64,000 bases of DNA from Rikenellaceae bacterium (GCA_017463585.1 JAFTOX010000004.1:303391-367390), one strand, 5' to 3'; counted from the stretch's first letter, positions 32,056 to 41,970 are shown. The notes: a model not told the origin generated them from the letters alone. Translations and numbers: made by a program.

Positions 32056-34659
32056 ATGAACATCAATTCACTTACTATCAAGGCGCAGGAGGCTCTGCAA
32101 CAGGCCTTTGCGTTGGCGCAGCGAGGAGGTCAGCAGGCTCTCGATCCGCTGCATATTCTCTCGACGCTCATTGCCGAGGAGGATTCGCTCAGTGCATTTC
32201 TGCTGGGGCGTGTGGGGGTGAATGTCAATCTCCTACGCGAGAACGTACAACGTGCCGTGGCAGCTCTGCCGCAAGTGTCGGGCGCTGCGGGCGAACAATA
32301 TTTTTCGCACGAGGCTTCGGCGATCGTGCAGCGTGCCATTGATTTCACCTCGACCTTTGGTGATAAGTATGCCTCGGTGGAGCACCTGTTGCTTGCGCTG
32401 GTGGCTGAACGAGGTGAGGCACAGCGACTTTTGAAGGAGGCAGGTGCAACCGAGAAGGAGTTGAAGGCGGCCATCACCGAGTTCCGCAAGGGCGCGAAGG
32501 TCGATTCGCCCACCTCGTCGCAGGAGTTCAATGCGCTCGGCAAGTACGCCATCAACCTCAATGAGCAGGCTCGTCGTGGCAAGCTCGACCCTGTGATCGG
32601 ACGCGATGAGGAGATTCGACGTGTGTTGCAGATTCTTTCGCGCCGCACCAAGAACAATCCCATTCTGGTCGGTGAGGCAGGCGTTGGTAAAACCGCTATT
32701 GCTGAGGGAATTGCGCACCGTATTGTCGATGGCGACGTGCCCGAAAACCTGCGCTCGAAGAGTATCTTTTCGCTCGATATGGGTGCGCTGATCGCGGGTG
32801 CGAAGTACAAGGGCGAGTTCGAGGAGCGATTGAAGGCTGTTGTGCAGGAGGTGATCGCCTCGGACGGTCAGATTCTGCTCTTCATCGACGAGATTCACAC
32901 GTTGGTCGGTGCAGGTAAGAGCGATGGCGCGATGGACGCTGCCAACATCTTGAAACCCGCTTTGGCACGTGGCGAGTTGCGCACGATTGGTGCGACGACG
33001 CTCGACGAATTTCAGAAATATTTCGAACAGGATAAGGCCTTGGAGCGTCGTTTTCAGAAGGTTATGGTCGATGAGCCGTCGGTCGAGGACGCCGTTTCGA
33101 TTCTGCGTGGATTGAAGGAGCGCTACGAAAACCACCACCAAGTTCGTATCAAGGACGAGGCGATTGTGGCCGCCGTTGAGCTGTCGCACCGCTACATCAC
33201 GTCGCGTTTTCTGCCCGACAAGGCGATCGACTTGGTCGATGAGGCGGCGGCACGTCTGCGCCTCGAAATGAACTCCGTGCCCGAGGAGATCGACACCCTC
33301 GACCGTCGTGCGCGACAGATCGAGATCGAGCGCGAGGCTATTCGTCGTGAGGGCGATGAGCAACGTGTCGAGGAGCTTACGCACGAGTTGGACGATCTGA
33401 ATGCGCAGCGTAGTGCGTTGCGTGCCAAGTGGCAGGGCGAGCGCGATCTGTTGCAGCAGATACAGTCGAACAAGGAGTCGATCGAGCGTTTGAAGGTCGA
33501 GGCGGCGGAGGCTGAGCGCAGTGGCGACTATGGTCGTGTGGCGGAGATCCGCTACGGCAAAATCCGCGAGGCGGAGCAACATATCGACGCTCTGCAACGA
33601 GAGCTCGAAATGGCAGGAGCAAATGGCTCGATGATCAAGGAGGAGGTTGATGCTCAGGACGTTGCCGAGGTGGTTTCGAAATGGACGGGCGTGCCCGTAA
33701 CGCGAATGTTGGCAAGTGAGCGCGAGAAGTTGCTCAATATGGAGCACGAGCTACATCGCCGTGTGGTTGGTCAGCAGGAGGCTATCGAGGTGATTTCGGA
33801 CGCTGTGCGCCGTTCGCGTGCGGGGTTGAGCGATGGTCGTCGTCCGATCGGCTCGTTCATCTTCCTCGGTACGACGGGCGTGGGTAAGACCGAGCTGGCG
33901 AAGGCGCTGGCGGAGTTCCTCTTCAACGACGAGAATATGATGACCCGTATCGATATGAGCGAGTATCAGGAGCGCCACGCTGTGTCGCGTCTGATCGGTG
34001 CGCCTCCGGGATATGTAGGTTACGACGAGGGCGGACAACTGACTGAGGCTGTGCGCCGTAAGCCCTACTCGGTGGTGCTGTTGGACGAGATCGAGAAGGC
34101 GCACCCCGACGTGTTCAATATCCTTTTGCAGGTGTTGGACGACGGTCGTCTTACAGACAACAAGGGACGCACGGTCGATTTCCGAAACACGATAATCATT
34201 ATGACCTCGAATATGGGTTCGCACCTGATTCAGGACCGCTTTGCGAAGGCGATCGAGGAGGGTGGCGAGGTGCCGATGCAGACCGTCGAGCAGACCCGAG
34301 ACGAGGTGGTCGAGCTGCTCAAAGCGACTCTCAAACCGGAGTTTCTGAACCGTATCGACGAGATCGTGATGTTCACGCCGCTCTCGCGTGGGGAGGTCGA
34401 GCAGATTGTCGATCTACAACTGCGTTCGGTCGAGAAGATGCTGAGTGCCAACGGAATACGTTTCGTGGTTACGAAGGCTGCCCGAGGGTGGATTGCCGAG
34501 GCGGGTTACGACCCGATGTTCGGTGCGCGTCCCGTCAAGCGAACGATCCAGCGATATGTGATCAACGATCTGTCGCGCAGAATCCTTGCGGGTGAGGTCG
34601 ATCGTTCGCGTCCGATTCGCATTGATGCTACGAATGAAGGCTTGACCTTCGAGAATTAG
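32056..34659 (+). CDS. clpB: ATP-dependent disaggregase ClpB
   Basis: 867 residues, typical ClpB size. N-terminal repeat domain (1-145), AAA+ module 1 with Walker [14 protein letters not shown] (about 205), coiled-coil M-domain (about 410-530; Glu/Arg-rich with [13 protein letters not shown]), AAA+ module 2 with [13 protein letters not shown] (about 605) and the C-terminal D2-small domain ([13 protein letters not shown]). Hexameric unfoldase that rescues aggregates together with DnaK. No ClpP-binding loop is expected in ClpB. The ATG at 32056 begins the conserved [14 protein letters not shown]. Single-gene unit. Confidence 0.97.
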   Translation: MNINSLTIKAQEALQQAFALAQRGGQQALDPLHILSTLIAEEDSLSAFLLGRVGVNVNLLRENVQRAVAALPQVSGAAGEQYFSHEASAIVQRAIDFTSTFGDKYASVEHLLLALVAERGEAQRLLKEAGATEKELKAAITEFRKGAKVDSPTSSQEFNALGKYAINLNEQARRGKLDPVIGRDEEIRRVLQILSRRTKNNPILVGEAGVGKTAIAEGIAHRIVDGDVPENLRSKSIFSLDMGALIAGAKYKGEFEERLKAVVQEVIASDGQILLFIDEIHTLVGAGKSDGAMDAANILKPALARGELRTIGATTLDEFQKYFEQDKALERRFQKVMVDEPSVEDAVSILRGLKERYENHHQVRIKDEAIVAAVELSHRYITSRFLPDKAIDLVDEAAARLRLEMNSVPEEIDTLDRRARQIEIEREAIRREGDEQRVEELTHELDDLNAQRSALRAKWQGERDLLQQIQSNKESIERLKVEAAEAERSGDYGRVAEIRYGKIREAEQHIDALQRELEMAGANGSMIKEEVDAQDVAEVVSKWTGVPVTRMLASEREKLLNMEHELHRRVVGQQEAIEVISDAVRRSRAGLSDGRRPIGSFIFLGTTGVGKTELAKALAEFLFNDENMMTRIDMSEYQERHAVSRLIGAPPGYVGYDEGGQLTEAVRRKPYSVVLLDEIEKAHPDVFNILLQVLDDGRLTDNKGRTVDFRNTIIIMTSNMGSHLIQDRFAKAIEEGGEVPMQTVEQTRDEVVELLKATLKPEFLNRIDEIVMFTPLSRGEVEQIVDLQLRSVEKMLSANGIRFVVTKAARGWIAEAGYDPMFGARPVKRTIQRYVINDLSRRILAGEVDRSRPIRIDATNEGLTFEN

Positions 34660-34690
34660 TTAGATAGATTAATTTTAATTGTTGTTGCGG

Positions 34691-34725
34691 CGAGGGTGCG
34701 ACCTGCGGGTTGCGCCCTCGTTTTT
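34691..34725 (+). terminator. Terminator of clpB
   Basis: CGAGGGTGCGACC (34691-34703) pairs with GGTTGCGCCCTCG (34708-34720), followed by T5. Confidence 0.85.
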
Positions 34726-34774
34726 GCATTTTGGGCGAGCGAGGTTTGCCCTTCGAGCCCAACCCTTGCCAATT

Positions 34775-34804
34775 AAAAAGCCGCACTCCACGTGGGGTGC
34801 GGCT
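34775..34804 (-). terminator. Terminator of the DUF4837 gene
   Basis: AGCCGCAC (34779-34786) and GTGCGGCT (34797-34804) with an A5 run just below (T-run on minus), 25 bp after the stop. Confidence 0.8.
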
Positions 34805-34828
34805 CTCTATTTACAACAAACACAAACT

Positions 34829-35884
34829 TTATTCTGCCTTGGTTGCGTTCTCGGTTGCGTTCTCGGTTGCGGGGGCAGATGCGGGAGCGTCCTCGGGGAA
34901 CGAGATCAAGTAACGCAAGTGCTCCAACTCGCGCATATAGTTACGCTTGGGGAGCTTGGGCGAATAGACATAACAATCGAGCGTAACGACCTCATTTGTA
35001 GTGGTATTGACGGTCGTGTAGCTCACGAACGGGCCACCCATAAAGTCGTTGGCCACGTCCCAGAAACCGCGCAACTCGGCCCACAGACGACCCTCGCTAC
35101 GGAAGGTGCGATAATCGGGGTCGTAGATCTCGGCGGTGGTCATATACGAGCCGTCCGACGGACCGGGGATCAGCGCGGCGTACTTGTTGCGAGCAGCGAG
35201 CAGTGCATCGTGCGAGAGGTCTTTCGGGCCGGTGTAGGGGTACGAATAGATGAAGAAACCCATACTCGACTGAGGCATTTCGAACGAGATCCAAGCGAAG
35301 TCATCGGTCTGATTGCGAAGAACATAACCCTTCGGAACGTTAAACGTAATGCCGAATTTGTCGTGCAGCAGCTGCAACAGACCCTTGTCGTAGTGTCGCT
35401 GACCGTAGGCGATCGTGCGGTCGCGCTCGGTCGATTCGAGTACCTGCAACAACATCTGACGGTTGGCATCGACGAAGGCGGTTGCCGACTTCAAGTTGGG
35501 AGCTGTGAGTTGCAGAATCACCTGCGGCGACGAGAAGCGGTCGTACTGCACGCTCAGTCCTGCCTCCGAGTGCTCGGGGTTGATGTCGATATCGAGGATA
35601 TTGCGATGGCGCTGCACGAGGTTCTTGAATCCCGAAGGCAGCGTACGCAGCAGATCAAACAGCGGCTCGGTCTGGTTCAGCACGGGCACGGGTGACTGCA
35701 ACACAGCACGCAACGTATCGCCCAACTCGCCCTGCCACTCATCGTTCTCGGCGATGACGATCAGTTCGTAGGGTGAGCCCTGCGAAACGGGACGGTCGAA
35801 GTTGTCGGCGGTCTTGAATGCGTCGCACGAGCAGACGGTAACGGCTGCGAGAGCCACGGCAATGAGTTTCGAAATGGTTTTCAT
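34829..35884 (-). CDS. DUF4837 family lipoprotein
   Basis: 351 residues beginning MKTISKLIAVALAAVTVCSC, a lipoprotein signal with the lipidated Cys at about 20. The body matches my memory of DUF4837, a Bacteroidetes-specific family of unknown function (YELIVIAENDEWQGELGDTLR, FNVPKGYVLR, then SSMGFFIYSYPY). The C-terminal tail is a low-complexity Ala/Thr/Glu stretch with a repeated ATENATENATKAE. The start at 35884 is chosen for the signal peptide and because the promoter lies at 35927-35958, inside the longer frame. Divergent from the deacetylase. Confidence 0.85.
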   Translation of the reverse strand: MKTISKLIAVALAAVTVCSCDAFKTADNFDRPVSQGSPYELIVIAENDEWQGELGDTLRAVLQSPVPVLNQTEPLFDLLRTLPSGFKNLVQRHRNILDIDINPEHSEAGLSVQYDRFSSPQVILQLTAPNLKSATAFVDANRQMLLQVLESTERDRTIAYGQRHYDKGLLQLLHDKFGITFNVPKGYVLRNQTDDFAWISFEMPQSSMGFFIYSYPYTGPKDLSHDALLAARNKYAALIPGPSDGSYMTTAEIYDPDYRTFRSEGRLWAELRGFWDVANDFMGGPFVSYTTVNTTTNEVVTLDCYVYSPKLPKRNYMRELEHLRYLISFPEDAPASAPATENATENATKAE

Positions 35885-35926
35885 AGCTCTATCGTTTTTC
35901 TGGTTCTTAAATCGAATTATGTAGGA

Positions 35927-35958
35927 CAAATATATAACTAATTGATTAGTTATGCAAA
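35927..35958 (-). promoter_or_regulatory. DUF4837 promoter with palindromic operator in the spacer
   Basis: Minus-strand TTTG (35955-35958), 20-bp spacer and TATATTTG (35927-35934). The spacer is almost exactly filled by TAACTAAT-TG-ATTAGTTA (35935-35952), an 18-bp dyad, where a repressor would block polymerase. Position relative to the divergent deacetylase makes joint control possible. Confidence 0.65.
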
Positions 35959-36034
35959 TTTTTGTGCGAAAAAATGGATTTTGACACAATCATTGCTACT
36001 TTTGTACGAATAAACCAATATTTCGACTTTCACA

Positions 36035-36640
36035 ATGCGTCTGAAACCGCCAAAATTCCTGCGCCGTCTGATGCCCGATCTGATTTGGGATATCGAGGAT
36101 CGGGAGAGTGTCTTCCTTACATTCGACGATGGTCCGACCCCGGGCATTACGGAGTGGATCCTCGCCACGCTCGACAAGTACGATGCCAAAGCGACGTTCT
36201 TCTGTCTGGGCAAGAACGTCGAGGCCTATCCCGATCTCTATCAGCGTATTATCGATGCCGGACACCAAGTTGGCAACCATACCTACTCGCATCAAAAAGG
36301 GTGGGGTATGCCTACGGATCGCTATGTCGAGGACGTCGATTTTGCGGCCGATCTGATCCAGAGCGATCTGTTTCGACCTCCCTACGCGCGCATTACGCCC
36401 GCACAGACACGTGCCCTTGCGCAACGCTATCGACTGATTATGTGGGACGTCATTTCGCGCGACTACAACCGCAAAATCTCGCCCCGAACCTGCCTGCGCA
36501 ACGTTGTTCCCTATATCGAGGGAGGCTCGATTATCGTCTTTCACGACTCGGTCAAGGCGTTCCGAAATATGCGCTACGCCCTGCCCCGTACGCTCGAAGA
36601 GGTGCGTCGTCGGGGGCTTCGTTGCGCCCGAATCGAGTAG
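36035..36640 (+). CDS. polysaccharide deacetylase (NodB-fold)
   Basis: 201 residues, carbohydrate esterase family 4. Motif 1 TFDDGPTP (about 29-36, catalytic Asp and metal Asp), motif 2 HTYSHQ (metal His pair), motif 3 RPPYARIT, and WDVISRDY (motif 4). Removes N- or O-acetyl groups from a glycan, perhaps peptidoglycan or surface polysaccharide. No signal peptide is visible, so it may be cytoplasmic or non-classically exported; a positively charged N-terminus (MRLKPPKFLRRL) is unusual. A -7-like TACTTTTG lies at 35997-36004. Confidence 0.9.
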   Translation: MRLKPPKFLRRLMPDLIWDIEDRESVFLTFDDGPTPGITEWILATLDKYDAKATFFCLGKNVEAYPDLYQRIIDAGHQVGNHTYSHQKGWGMPTDRYVEDVDFAADLIQSDLFRPPYARITPAQTRALAQRYRLIMWDVISRDYNRKISPRTCLRNVVPYIEGGSIIVFHDSVKAFRNMRYALPRTLEEVRRRGLRCARIE

Positions 36641-36688
36641 CGACCGACGAGCGCCAAAGGCTGATAATGAGAAAGTGAGCCAAATTTT

Positions 36689-36719
36689 TTTGATACTTTC
36701 GGGAAAAGTGTTACTTTTG
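36689..36719 (+). promoter_or_regulatory. Promoter of efp
   Basis: TTTG (36689-36692), 19-bp spacer and TACTTTTG (36712-36719), about 42 bp before the efp start. Confidence 0.8.
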
Positions 36720-36761
36720 TGGCCGTTAAGCGACAATAACTAATCAAATTATACAATTTCT

Positions 36762-37334
36762 ATGCAGATTACAGCAGCAGACATTAAGATCGGTATGTGC
36801 ATCGAGATGGACGGCAAGACCTTTATTGTTGTCGATTTCCAGCACTGCAAGCCGGGCAAAGGCCCCGCATTCGTACGTTCGAAGCTCAAAAACCTCGAAA
36901 ATGGCCGCGTATTGGAGAACACTTTCTCGTCGGTAGGTCAGAAGATCGAGCAGGTACGTGTTGAGCGTCGCCCCTACCAGTTTACCTATGAGGACGATCT
37001 GGGCGCACACTTTATGCACACCGAGACCTTCGAGGAGATCAACATCGACAAGAATCTGATCAACAACTACGACCTGATGGCTGATGGTCAGATCGTTGAG
37101 GTTATGTTCCACACCGACAAGGAGATGGTTCTGTCGGCCGAGCTTCCCCCGATCGTTGATATGGAGGTTACCTACACCGAGCCGGGTATCAAGGGCGATA
37201 CCGCTTCGACCAACTCGTTGAAGCCCGCAGTGGTTAATACCGGTGCAACGGTTCGCGTACCTCTGTTCATCAACACCGGCGACAAGATCCGCGTTGATAC
37301 CCGCACCCGCGAGTACTACGAGCGTATTAAGTAA
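36762..37334 (+). CDS. efp: elongation factor P
   Basis: 190 residues, three beta-barrel domains. The loop that reaches the peptidyl-transferase centre reads CKPGKGPAF, with Lys at the position modified in E. coli (K34). It relieves ribosome stalling at polyproline. No modifying enzyme (EpmA/EpmB, EarP or YmfI) is in the window. The C-terminal VDTRTREYYERIK is typical. Own promoter and terminator. Confidence 0.97.
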   Translation: MQITAADIKIGMCIEMDGKTFIVVDFQHCKPGKGPAFVRSKLKNLENGRVLENTFSSVGQKIEQVRVERRPYQFTYEDDLGAHFMHTETFEEINIDKNLINNYDLMADGQIVEVMFHTDKEMVLSAELPPIVDMEVTYTEPGIKGDTASTNSLKPAVVNTGATVRVPLFINTGDKIRVDTRTREYYERIK

Positions 37335-37365
37335 GCCGAGGCGAACTGAATGCAACGCACAATGG

Positions 37366-37395
37366 AGAGCTGCCCGCGAGGGTGGCTCTTTTTTT
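37366..37395 (+). terminator. Terminator of efp
   Basis: AGAGCTGCCC (37366-37375) and GGGTGGCTCT (37380-37389) followed by T6-7. The rest of the gene-free stretch to 37642 shows nothing recognisable. Confidence 0.8.
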
Positions 37396-37642
37396 GTTTG
37401 CGGGCGGCTCATTTTTGGGTGTGGGAGGGTGGTCGCTTTGATTTGCGTAGCGGCTTCATTTTTGCTCCTAAAACGCTATGGGCGAAGAACAAAAAGTGGT
37501 CTAACACGCCCCAAAATGAAAAATATTCGCTCGTGGGGTAGGTTGTTCGACAATTATTCGTTATCTTCGCAGTAGGAATCGCGCGTGCGAGCGTATGCAA
37601 CGGGCGCGCGTGAGCCGAAATTTGACCTCAAAATCGAACCGT

Positions 37643-38107
37643 ATGAAACGAACCATACTACTTACGTTCATTGCTCTCGTGGCGTCGTTGACCGTGCGTG
37701 CGCAGGAGATTGTCATTGGCGAGCGTGTGCCCGATCTGCGTGCGTCGGAGTGGCTGGGTGCTGCCCCCGCCGAGGACGACCGTCGAGCTACGTTGCTCAT
37801 CTTCTATCACACTGAGAGTCAGCCTTGTGTCGAGGCATTGCCCCATATCGATTCGTTGGCTCGTGCGATGAAAAGTACCCGTGTTATTGTGGTAGCGATG
37901 GAGCCGAAGGAGCGCATTGCACCCTCGTTGGCGCGATATATGAGCGAGCGTTTCTATGTGGCTATCGATCAGTCGGGTAAGGCTTTCGAGGGCTACGGAA
38001 TCCGCTATGTGCCGTTCGGGGTGCTGGTCGATCCGAAGGGACGTGCGCAGTGGATCGGCAACCCGACGCTGGCAACGGCCGCAACTCTTTACCGAAATTT
38101 GAAATAA
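37643..38107 (+). CDS. thioredoxin-fold periplasmic protein lacking CxxC
   Basis: 154 residues with a signal peptide (MKRTILLTFIALVASLTVRAQ). A thioredoxin-like fold is suggested by LLIFYHTESQPCVEALPHIDSLA and YVPFGVLVDPKGRAQWIG (cis-Pro region, VPFGVLVD). The active-site position has a single Cys (SQPC) instead of CxxC, so it is not a conventional oxidoreductase. The start at 37643 is set by the signal peptide. It heads a plus-strand group with meaB (15 bp away), a TlpA-type protein and menA. Confidence 0.7.
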   Translation: MKRTILLTFIALVASLTVRAQEIVIGERVPDLRASEWLGAAPAEDDRRATLLIFYHTESQPCVEALPHIDSLARAMKSTRVIVVAMEPKERIAPSLARYMSERFYVAIDQSGKAFEGYGIRYVPFGVLVDPKGRAQWIGNPTLATAATLYRNLK

Positions 38108-38122
38108 ACTATTGATCCCAAT

Positions 38123-39238
38123 ATGGCTTTTACCAAAATCGAACATTACGAGAAGGAGCATTGCGATGCTCATCACGATAGCGCGCTGAGCGTTGCCGAA
38201 GGTGTTAATGATCAGCCGATTGTCAATCCCTATTTCGTGCGCAAGCGCAAGCCTCGACTTTCGGTTGATGACTATGTGCGAGGCATTTTGGCGGGAGATA
38301 TTACCATTCTCTCGCAGGCTATCACGCTGATTGAGAGCAACAACCCCGACCACTACGCAATGGCGCAGCAGATCATCGAGCGTTGCTTGCCCCATAGTGG
38401 CAAGTCGGTGCGAATCGGTATTACGGGTGTGCCGGGTGCGGGCAAATCGACCTTTATCGAGGCGGTCGGCAATATGGTGACCTCGTTGCGTCATAAGTTG
38501 GCGGTGTTGGCTATCGACCCCAGCTCGGAGCGTAGTGGAGGCTCGATTTTGGGTGATAAGACCCGAATGGAGAGTATCTCGTCGAATCCTGATGTCTTCA
38601 TACGTCCCTCGCCCTCAGCGGGTTCGCTGGGTGGCGTGGCACGCAAGACCCGCGAAACGGTGGTGCTGTGCGAGGCGGCAGGCTACGACGTGATCTTCAT
38701 CGAAACGGTCGGTGTGGGTCAGTCCGAAACGGCCGTGCACTCGATGGTCGATATGTTTATGCTGTTGCAAATTGCAGGTGCGGGCGACGAGTTGCAGGGT
38801 ATCAAGCGCGGTATTATGGAAATGGCTGATATAATGGTAATTACAAAGGCCGATGGCGAAAACGTGTTGCGTGCAAAGTTGGCACGTCGCCAGTTCCAGA
38901 ATGCGCTGATGTTGTTCCCGATGCCCGAATCGGAGTGGCGTCCGCAGGTCTTCACTTGCTCGTCGGTTGACAAGGTTGGCTTGGAGGAGGTTTGGAAGGG
39001 CGTTGAGGAGTATCTCGATTTCATTCAGGCAAATGGTTACTTCCGCCACAACCGAAACCGCCAGAATAAGTATTGGATGTACGAAACGATCAACGATGCG
39101 CTGCGCAGCTCGTTCTATCTGAACGAGCGAATCGAGGGTCTGATCCCCGAGTACGAAAAGCGCGTGCTGGGCGACCAGATCAGCTCGTTTGTAGCGGCTA
39201 AGGAGTTGCTCGATTTGTACTTCGGCGAGAAAAAATAG
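38123..39238 (+). CDS. meaB: methylmalonyl-CoA mutase-associated GTPase MeaB
   Basis: 371 residues, G3E GTPase family (ArgK/MeaB/MMAA). Walker A GVPGAGKST (102-110), IDPSSERSGGSILGDKTRM, ETVGVGQSE (switch, about 193) and ITKADGEN for guanine specificity. Protects and reloads the B12-dependent methylmalonyl-CoA mutase. The mutase genes are not in the window. Close spacing on both sides suggests an operon with the flanking thioredoxin-fold genes. Confidence 0.95.
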   Translation: MAFTKIEHYEKEHCDAHHDSALSVAEGVNDQPIVNPYFVRKRKPRLSVDDYVRGILAGDITILSQAITLIESNNPDHYAMAQQIIERCLPHSGKSVRIGITGVPGAGKSTFIEAVGNMVTSLRHKLAVLAIDPSSERSGGSILGDKTRMESISSNPDVFIRPSPSAGSLGGVARKTRETVVLCEAAGYDVIFIETVGVGQSETAVHSMVDMFMLLQIAGAGDELQGIKRGIMEMADIMVITKADGENVLRAKLARRQFQNALMLFPMPESEWRPQVFTCSSVDKVGLEEVWKGVEEYLDFIQANGYFRHNRNRQNKYWMYETINDALRSSFYLNERIEGLIPEYEKRVLGDQISSFVAAKELLDLYFGEKK

Positions 39239-39246
39239 AGCGTCGT

Positions 39247-40629
39247 ATGTTGCTGGGGCGCAAGAGTTTAAGGTTTATGCTGACGGTCGTTGCGACTGTC
39301 GGCATAAATTGTTTTGTGGCTCTGGCACAGGGCTCGCCGGCTCGAATCACGGGAACGATTGCTGATCCTGCAAAGGGCTCGGTGGCGGTGCGTTTTGGCG
39401 ATTTCGAACGTACGTTTGTGGCGCTCAGCGAGAGCTGTGCTGGCGGACGTTTCGAGGTTAAGGTGCCCGTCGAGCGATTGACCGAGGTCGAACTGAGCAG
39501 TGGGGGTGAGGTGCTTGCGCGCGTGCTCGTTGCGCCCGATCAGACGCTCCATATCGACAATGCTGATGGCTCGCCCACGTTTTCGGGTACGGCTGCGGAG
39601 ATCAACGCTACACTGCATAACTATCTGAAAAAGATGAGCTTCGGCAGTTTTACGCCCTCTTATGCGGTGGCAACGCCCGAGCAATTTGTGGCGGTTCTCG
39701 ATCGCAATATCGAGATCGAACGCGAACGAATGGAGCGCGAATTGAGTGACGCGCCCGAGTCGTTGCAGCGCTGGGCTGAGGCTGAAATCTGCTATCGAAA
39801 TGCGAGTTATGCGGCCGAGTATGCTCACCGTAACCGACTGAATGACAGCGTGTCGCTTGCGACGTTGTACAATCGCGGGCGCTTCCCGATTGACACCACG
39901 GGAGCGGTTTGTCTGGATTACTATGCCTATCTGTCGAATGTGGTGCGTGATCGGTATATCGAGGGCGATAAATTGGTGCACCGCCTGCGTGTTCAGCGCA
40001 ACTATGTCGATGCCTATGTTGCTGCTATTGAGCGAGTTGTGGCTACGGAGCAGCGAGCTGACGATCGAGAACGAATCAATGCGATGATACTTAATTGGGC
40101 GTACGAGAGTCGTAATCAGGTTTTTGAGCAGGTTGTGGAACGAATCCACGATCGCCAATTAGTTGGAGATGAGATGATTGAGCGTTGTGACTCGGCTCGT
40201 CGCGGGCGTGCCGATATGCGTCGATTTACCGAGCATACCTTCGAACGACTGCTGGCCGAATCGCACCACAAGGTGATCTACATCGACGTGTGGGCAACGT
40301 GGTGTCCGCCCTGCCACCGCGAGATGAAACATCTGCGAAAAATGGAGAAACGCCTTGAAGGTGAGCCTGTTAAGTTTGTATCGTTTTGCGTTTCGTCGCC
40401 CTATCCGCAGTGGGCGCTGACGGTCGATCTGCCCGAGAACCGATCGGCAAATTATTGGCTCGACGACGAGGCGCAAGCCGTGCTCGACCGTTATATCCAT
40501 ATCCGCAGTTTTCCGCGATTTTTCGTGTTGTGCGGTGGCGAAATCGTCAATGACAATATTCAGTGGCCATCGTCTAACGACTTGATTGACGGTCTTTTGC
40601 GAGGTTATTATAAGGACCTTGAACGATGA
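39247..40629 (+). CDS. TlpA-type thiol-disulfide protein
   Basis: 460 residues with a signal peptide (to about residue 28, ending VALAQ). An N-terminal domain (about 30-120; GTIADPAKGSVAVRFGDFERTF) resembles the DUF4369 module common before TlpA domains in Bacteroidetes. A helical middle precedes the C-terminal thioredoxin domain with YIDVWATWCPPCHREMKHL (CPPC, about residue 351-354). Periplasmic thiol reductase. Its stop overlaps the menA start (ATGA), so it is translationally coupled to menA. In this group only this member keeps CxxC. Confidence 0.87.
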   Translation: MLLGRKSLRFMLTVVATVGINCFVALAQGSPARITGTIADPAKGSVAVRFGDFERTFVALSESCAGGRFEVKVPVERLTEVELSSGGEVLARVLVAPDQTLHIDNADGSPTFSGTAAEINATLHNYLKKMSFGSFTPSYAVATPEQFVAVLDRNIEIERERMERELSDAPESLQRWAEAEICYRNASYAAEYAHRNRLNDSVSLATLYNRGRFPIDTTGAVCLDYYAYLSNVVRDRYIEGDKLVHRLRVQRNYVDAYVAAIERVVATEQRADDRERINAMILNWAYESRNQVFEQVVERIHDRQLVGDEMIERCDSARRGRADMRRFTEHTFERLLAESHHKVIYIDVWATWCPPCHREMKHLRKMEKRLEGEPVKFVSFCVSSPYPQWALTVDLPENRSANYWLDDEAQAVLDRYIHIRSFPRFFVLCGGEIVNDNIQWPSSNDLIDGLLRGYYKDLER

Positions 40630-41519
40630 GCAAAATCAAAGCATATATCCGCTCGTTTCGATTGCGCACGTTGCCACTCTCGGTGGCAGGCATCGTGCTC
40701 GGAACGATGTTGGCAGCGGCCGATGGGGCGTTTCACGTGGGACGTTTCGTGTTGGCGGTCTTGACGGTGCTATTGTTGCAAATCCTCTCGAACGTGGCCA
40801 ACGAGTTGGGCGATACGTTGCACGGAACCGACTCCGATGAGCGTCAAGGAATGGTTTACTCGTTGCAGAGTGGCGAGATCTCGATCGCGGCAATGAAACG
40901 ACTGATTATCTGGCTTGTAGCACTTTCGATGTTGAGCGGTGCGGCGCTTGTTGCCACTTCGTTCGGAGCGCTTTTCTCGCGCGAGGGAGTGATGATGTTA
41001 CTGCTCGGAGCGCTGGCGATTGCGGCGGCACTCGGCTATACGCTCGGACGACACCCCTACGGATATATGGGCTTGGGCGATCTGTCGGTGTTCCTGTTTT
41101 TTGGTCTGCTGTCGACTGTCGGTGGTTACTTTTTGATGTGCTGGCAGGTCGATTGGAGGGTGGTACTACCCGCTTCGGCTTGTGGGTTGTGGGCGGTTGG
41201 CGTGCTGAATATCAATAATATACGTGATATGGAGAGCGACCGTAAAAACCGTGTGACCATTCCGATTTTGCTTGGTGAGCGAGGCGCAAAGGTCTACCAA
41301 TGCCTGCTCGAATTGTTGCCCTTCGTGCTACTTGTCGTCTATTCAACGTTGCGCCAGACGCCCTATTCGTATCTCGTTTTGATTTTCCTGCCTCTCTATG
41401 TGGCTCATTTATACGGAGTTTGGCACGCACGAGGCCGTGAACTCGATGGACGCTTGCCTCAGTTGTCGATGCTGACGGTGGCCTCGTGCATCGCGTTTGG
41501 GGCGTTGCAGTTGCTTTAA
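40626..41519 (+). CDS. menA: 1,4-dihydroxy-2-naphthoate polyprenyltransferase
   Basis: 297-residue UbiA-family membrane enzyme that attaches the polyprenyl chain in menaquinone synthesis. First Asp-rich motif NELGDTLHGTDSDERQG (about 59-75) and second NNIRDMESDRKNRVTIP (about 197), with about eight membrane spans. ATG overlaps the previous stop by four bases. End of the plus-strand operon; faces the xerC-hpf operon across a shared terminator region. Confidence 0.93.
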   Translation: MSKIKAYIRSFRLRTLPLSVAGIVLGTMLAAADGAFHVGRFVLAVLTVLLLQILSNVANELGDTLHGTDSDERQGMVYSLQSGEISIAAMKRLIIWLVALSMLSGAALVATSFGALFSREGVMMLLLGALAIAAALGYTLGRHPYGYMGLGDLSVFLFFGLLSTVGGYFLMCWQVDWRVVLPASACGLWAVGVLNINNIRDMESDRKNRVTIPILLGERGAKVYQCLLELLPFVLLVVYSTLRQTPYSYLVLIFLPLYVAHLYGVWHARGRELDGRLPQLSMLTVASCIAFGALQLL

Positions 41520-41540
41520 TCCCCCTCTTCTCATACGCTC

Positions 41541-41573
41541 AAAAAAACTGACCTCCCCATTGGGAAGGCCAGC
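41541..41573 (-). terminator. Terminator of xerC-hpf
   Basis: CTGACCTCCCC (41548-41558) and GGGAAGGCCAG (41562-41572) with two mismatches, next to A7 (41541-41547) that reads as a T-run on the minus strand. Confidence 0.75.
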
Positions 41574-41602
41574 ACTCAAACTTACTTGCTTATGAAACGG
41601 AC

Positions 41603-41899
41603 TTACTTAGCCCACTTGTCTTTATGCTTTTCGATCTGCTTTTTCAGTGCGTCAATTGACTGATCCACAGCCTCTTCGAACGTCTCACAACGGTTTTCCG
41701 CTACTAACTTGTCGCCGGGCATCTGCACCGTAATTACTGCGACTTTGTTTCCGCGATCGTTGTCCTTGTCGAGTTTCAGGATCACGTCGGCCGAAGTGGC
41801 ACGCTCAGCAAAACGATCGAGTTTCGACATCTTTTTCTCTACGAATTCGACCAACTTCTTGTCGGCATCGAATTTCACGGATTGAATCTGTACGTTCAT
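41603..41899 (-). CDS. hpf: ribosome hibernation-promoting factor, short form
   Basis: 98 residues, the short HPF/RaiA type (MNVQIQSVKFDADKKLVEFVEKKMSKLDRF, then VITVQMPGDKLVAENRCETFEEAVDQSIDALKKQI). Binds the 30S decoding region when cells slow down. No C-terminal dimerisation domain of long HPF. Downstream of xerC with a 71-bp gap. Confidence 0.93.
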   Translation of the reverse strand: MNVQIQSVKFDADKKLVEFVEKKMSKLDRFAERATSADVILKLDKDNDRGNKVAVITVQMPGDKLVAENRCETFEEAVDQSIDALKKQIEKHKDKWAK

Positions 41900-41970
41900 A
41901 ATTAATCCTCCTAATTACGTTTATATTAAAGCGATTCGGCCTTCGTCACGAAGCCCTTGTCGCAAAGTTG

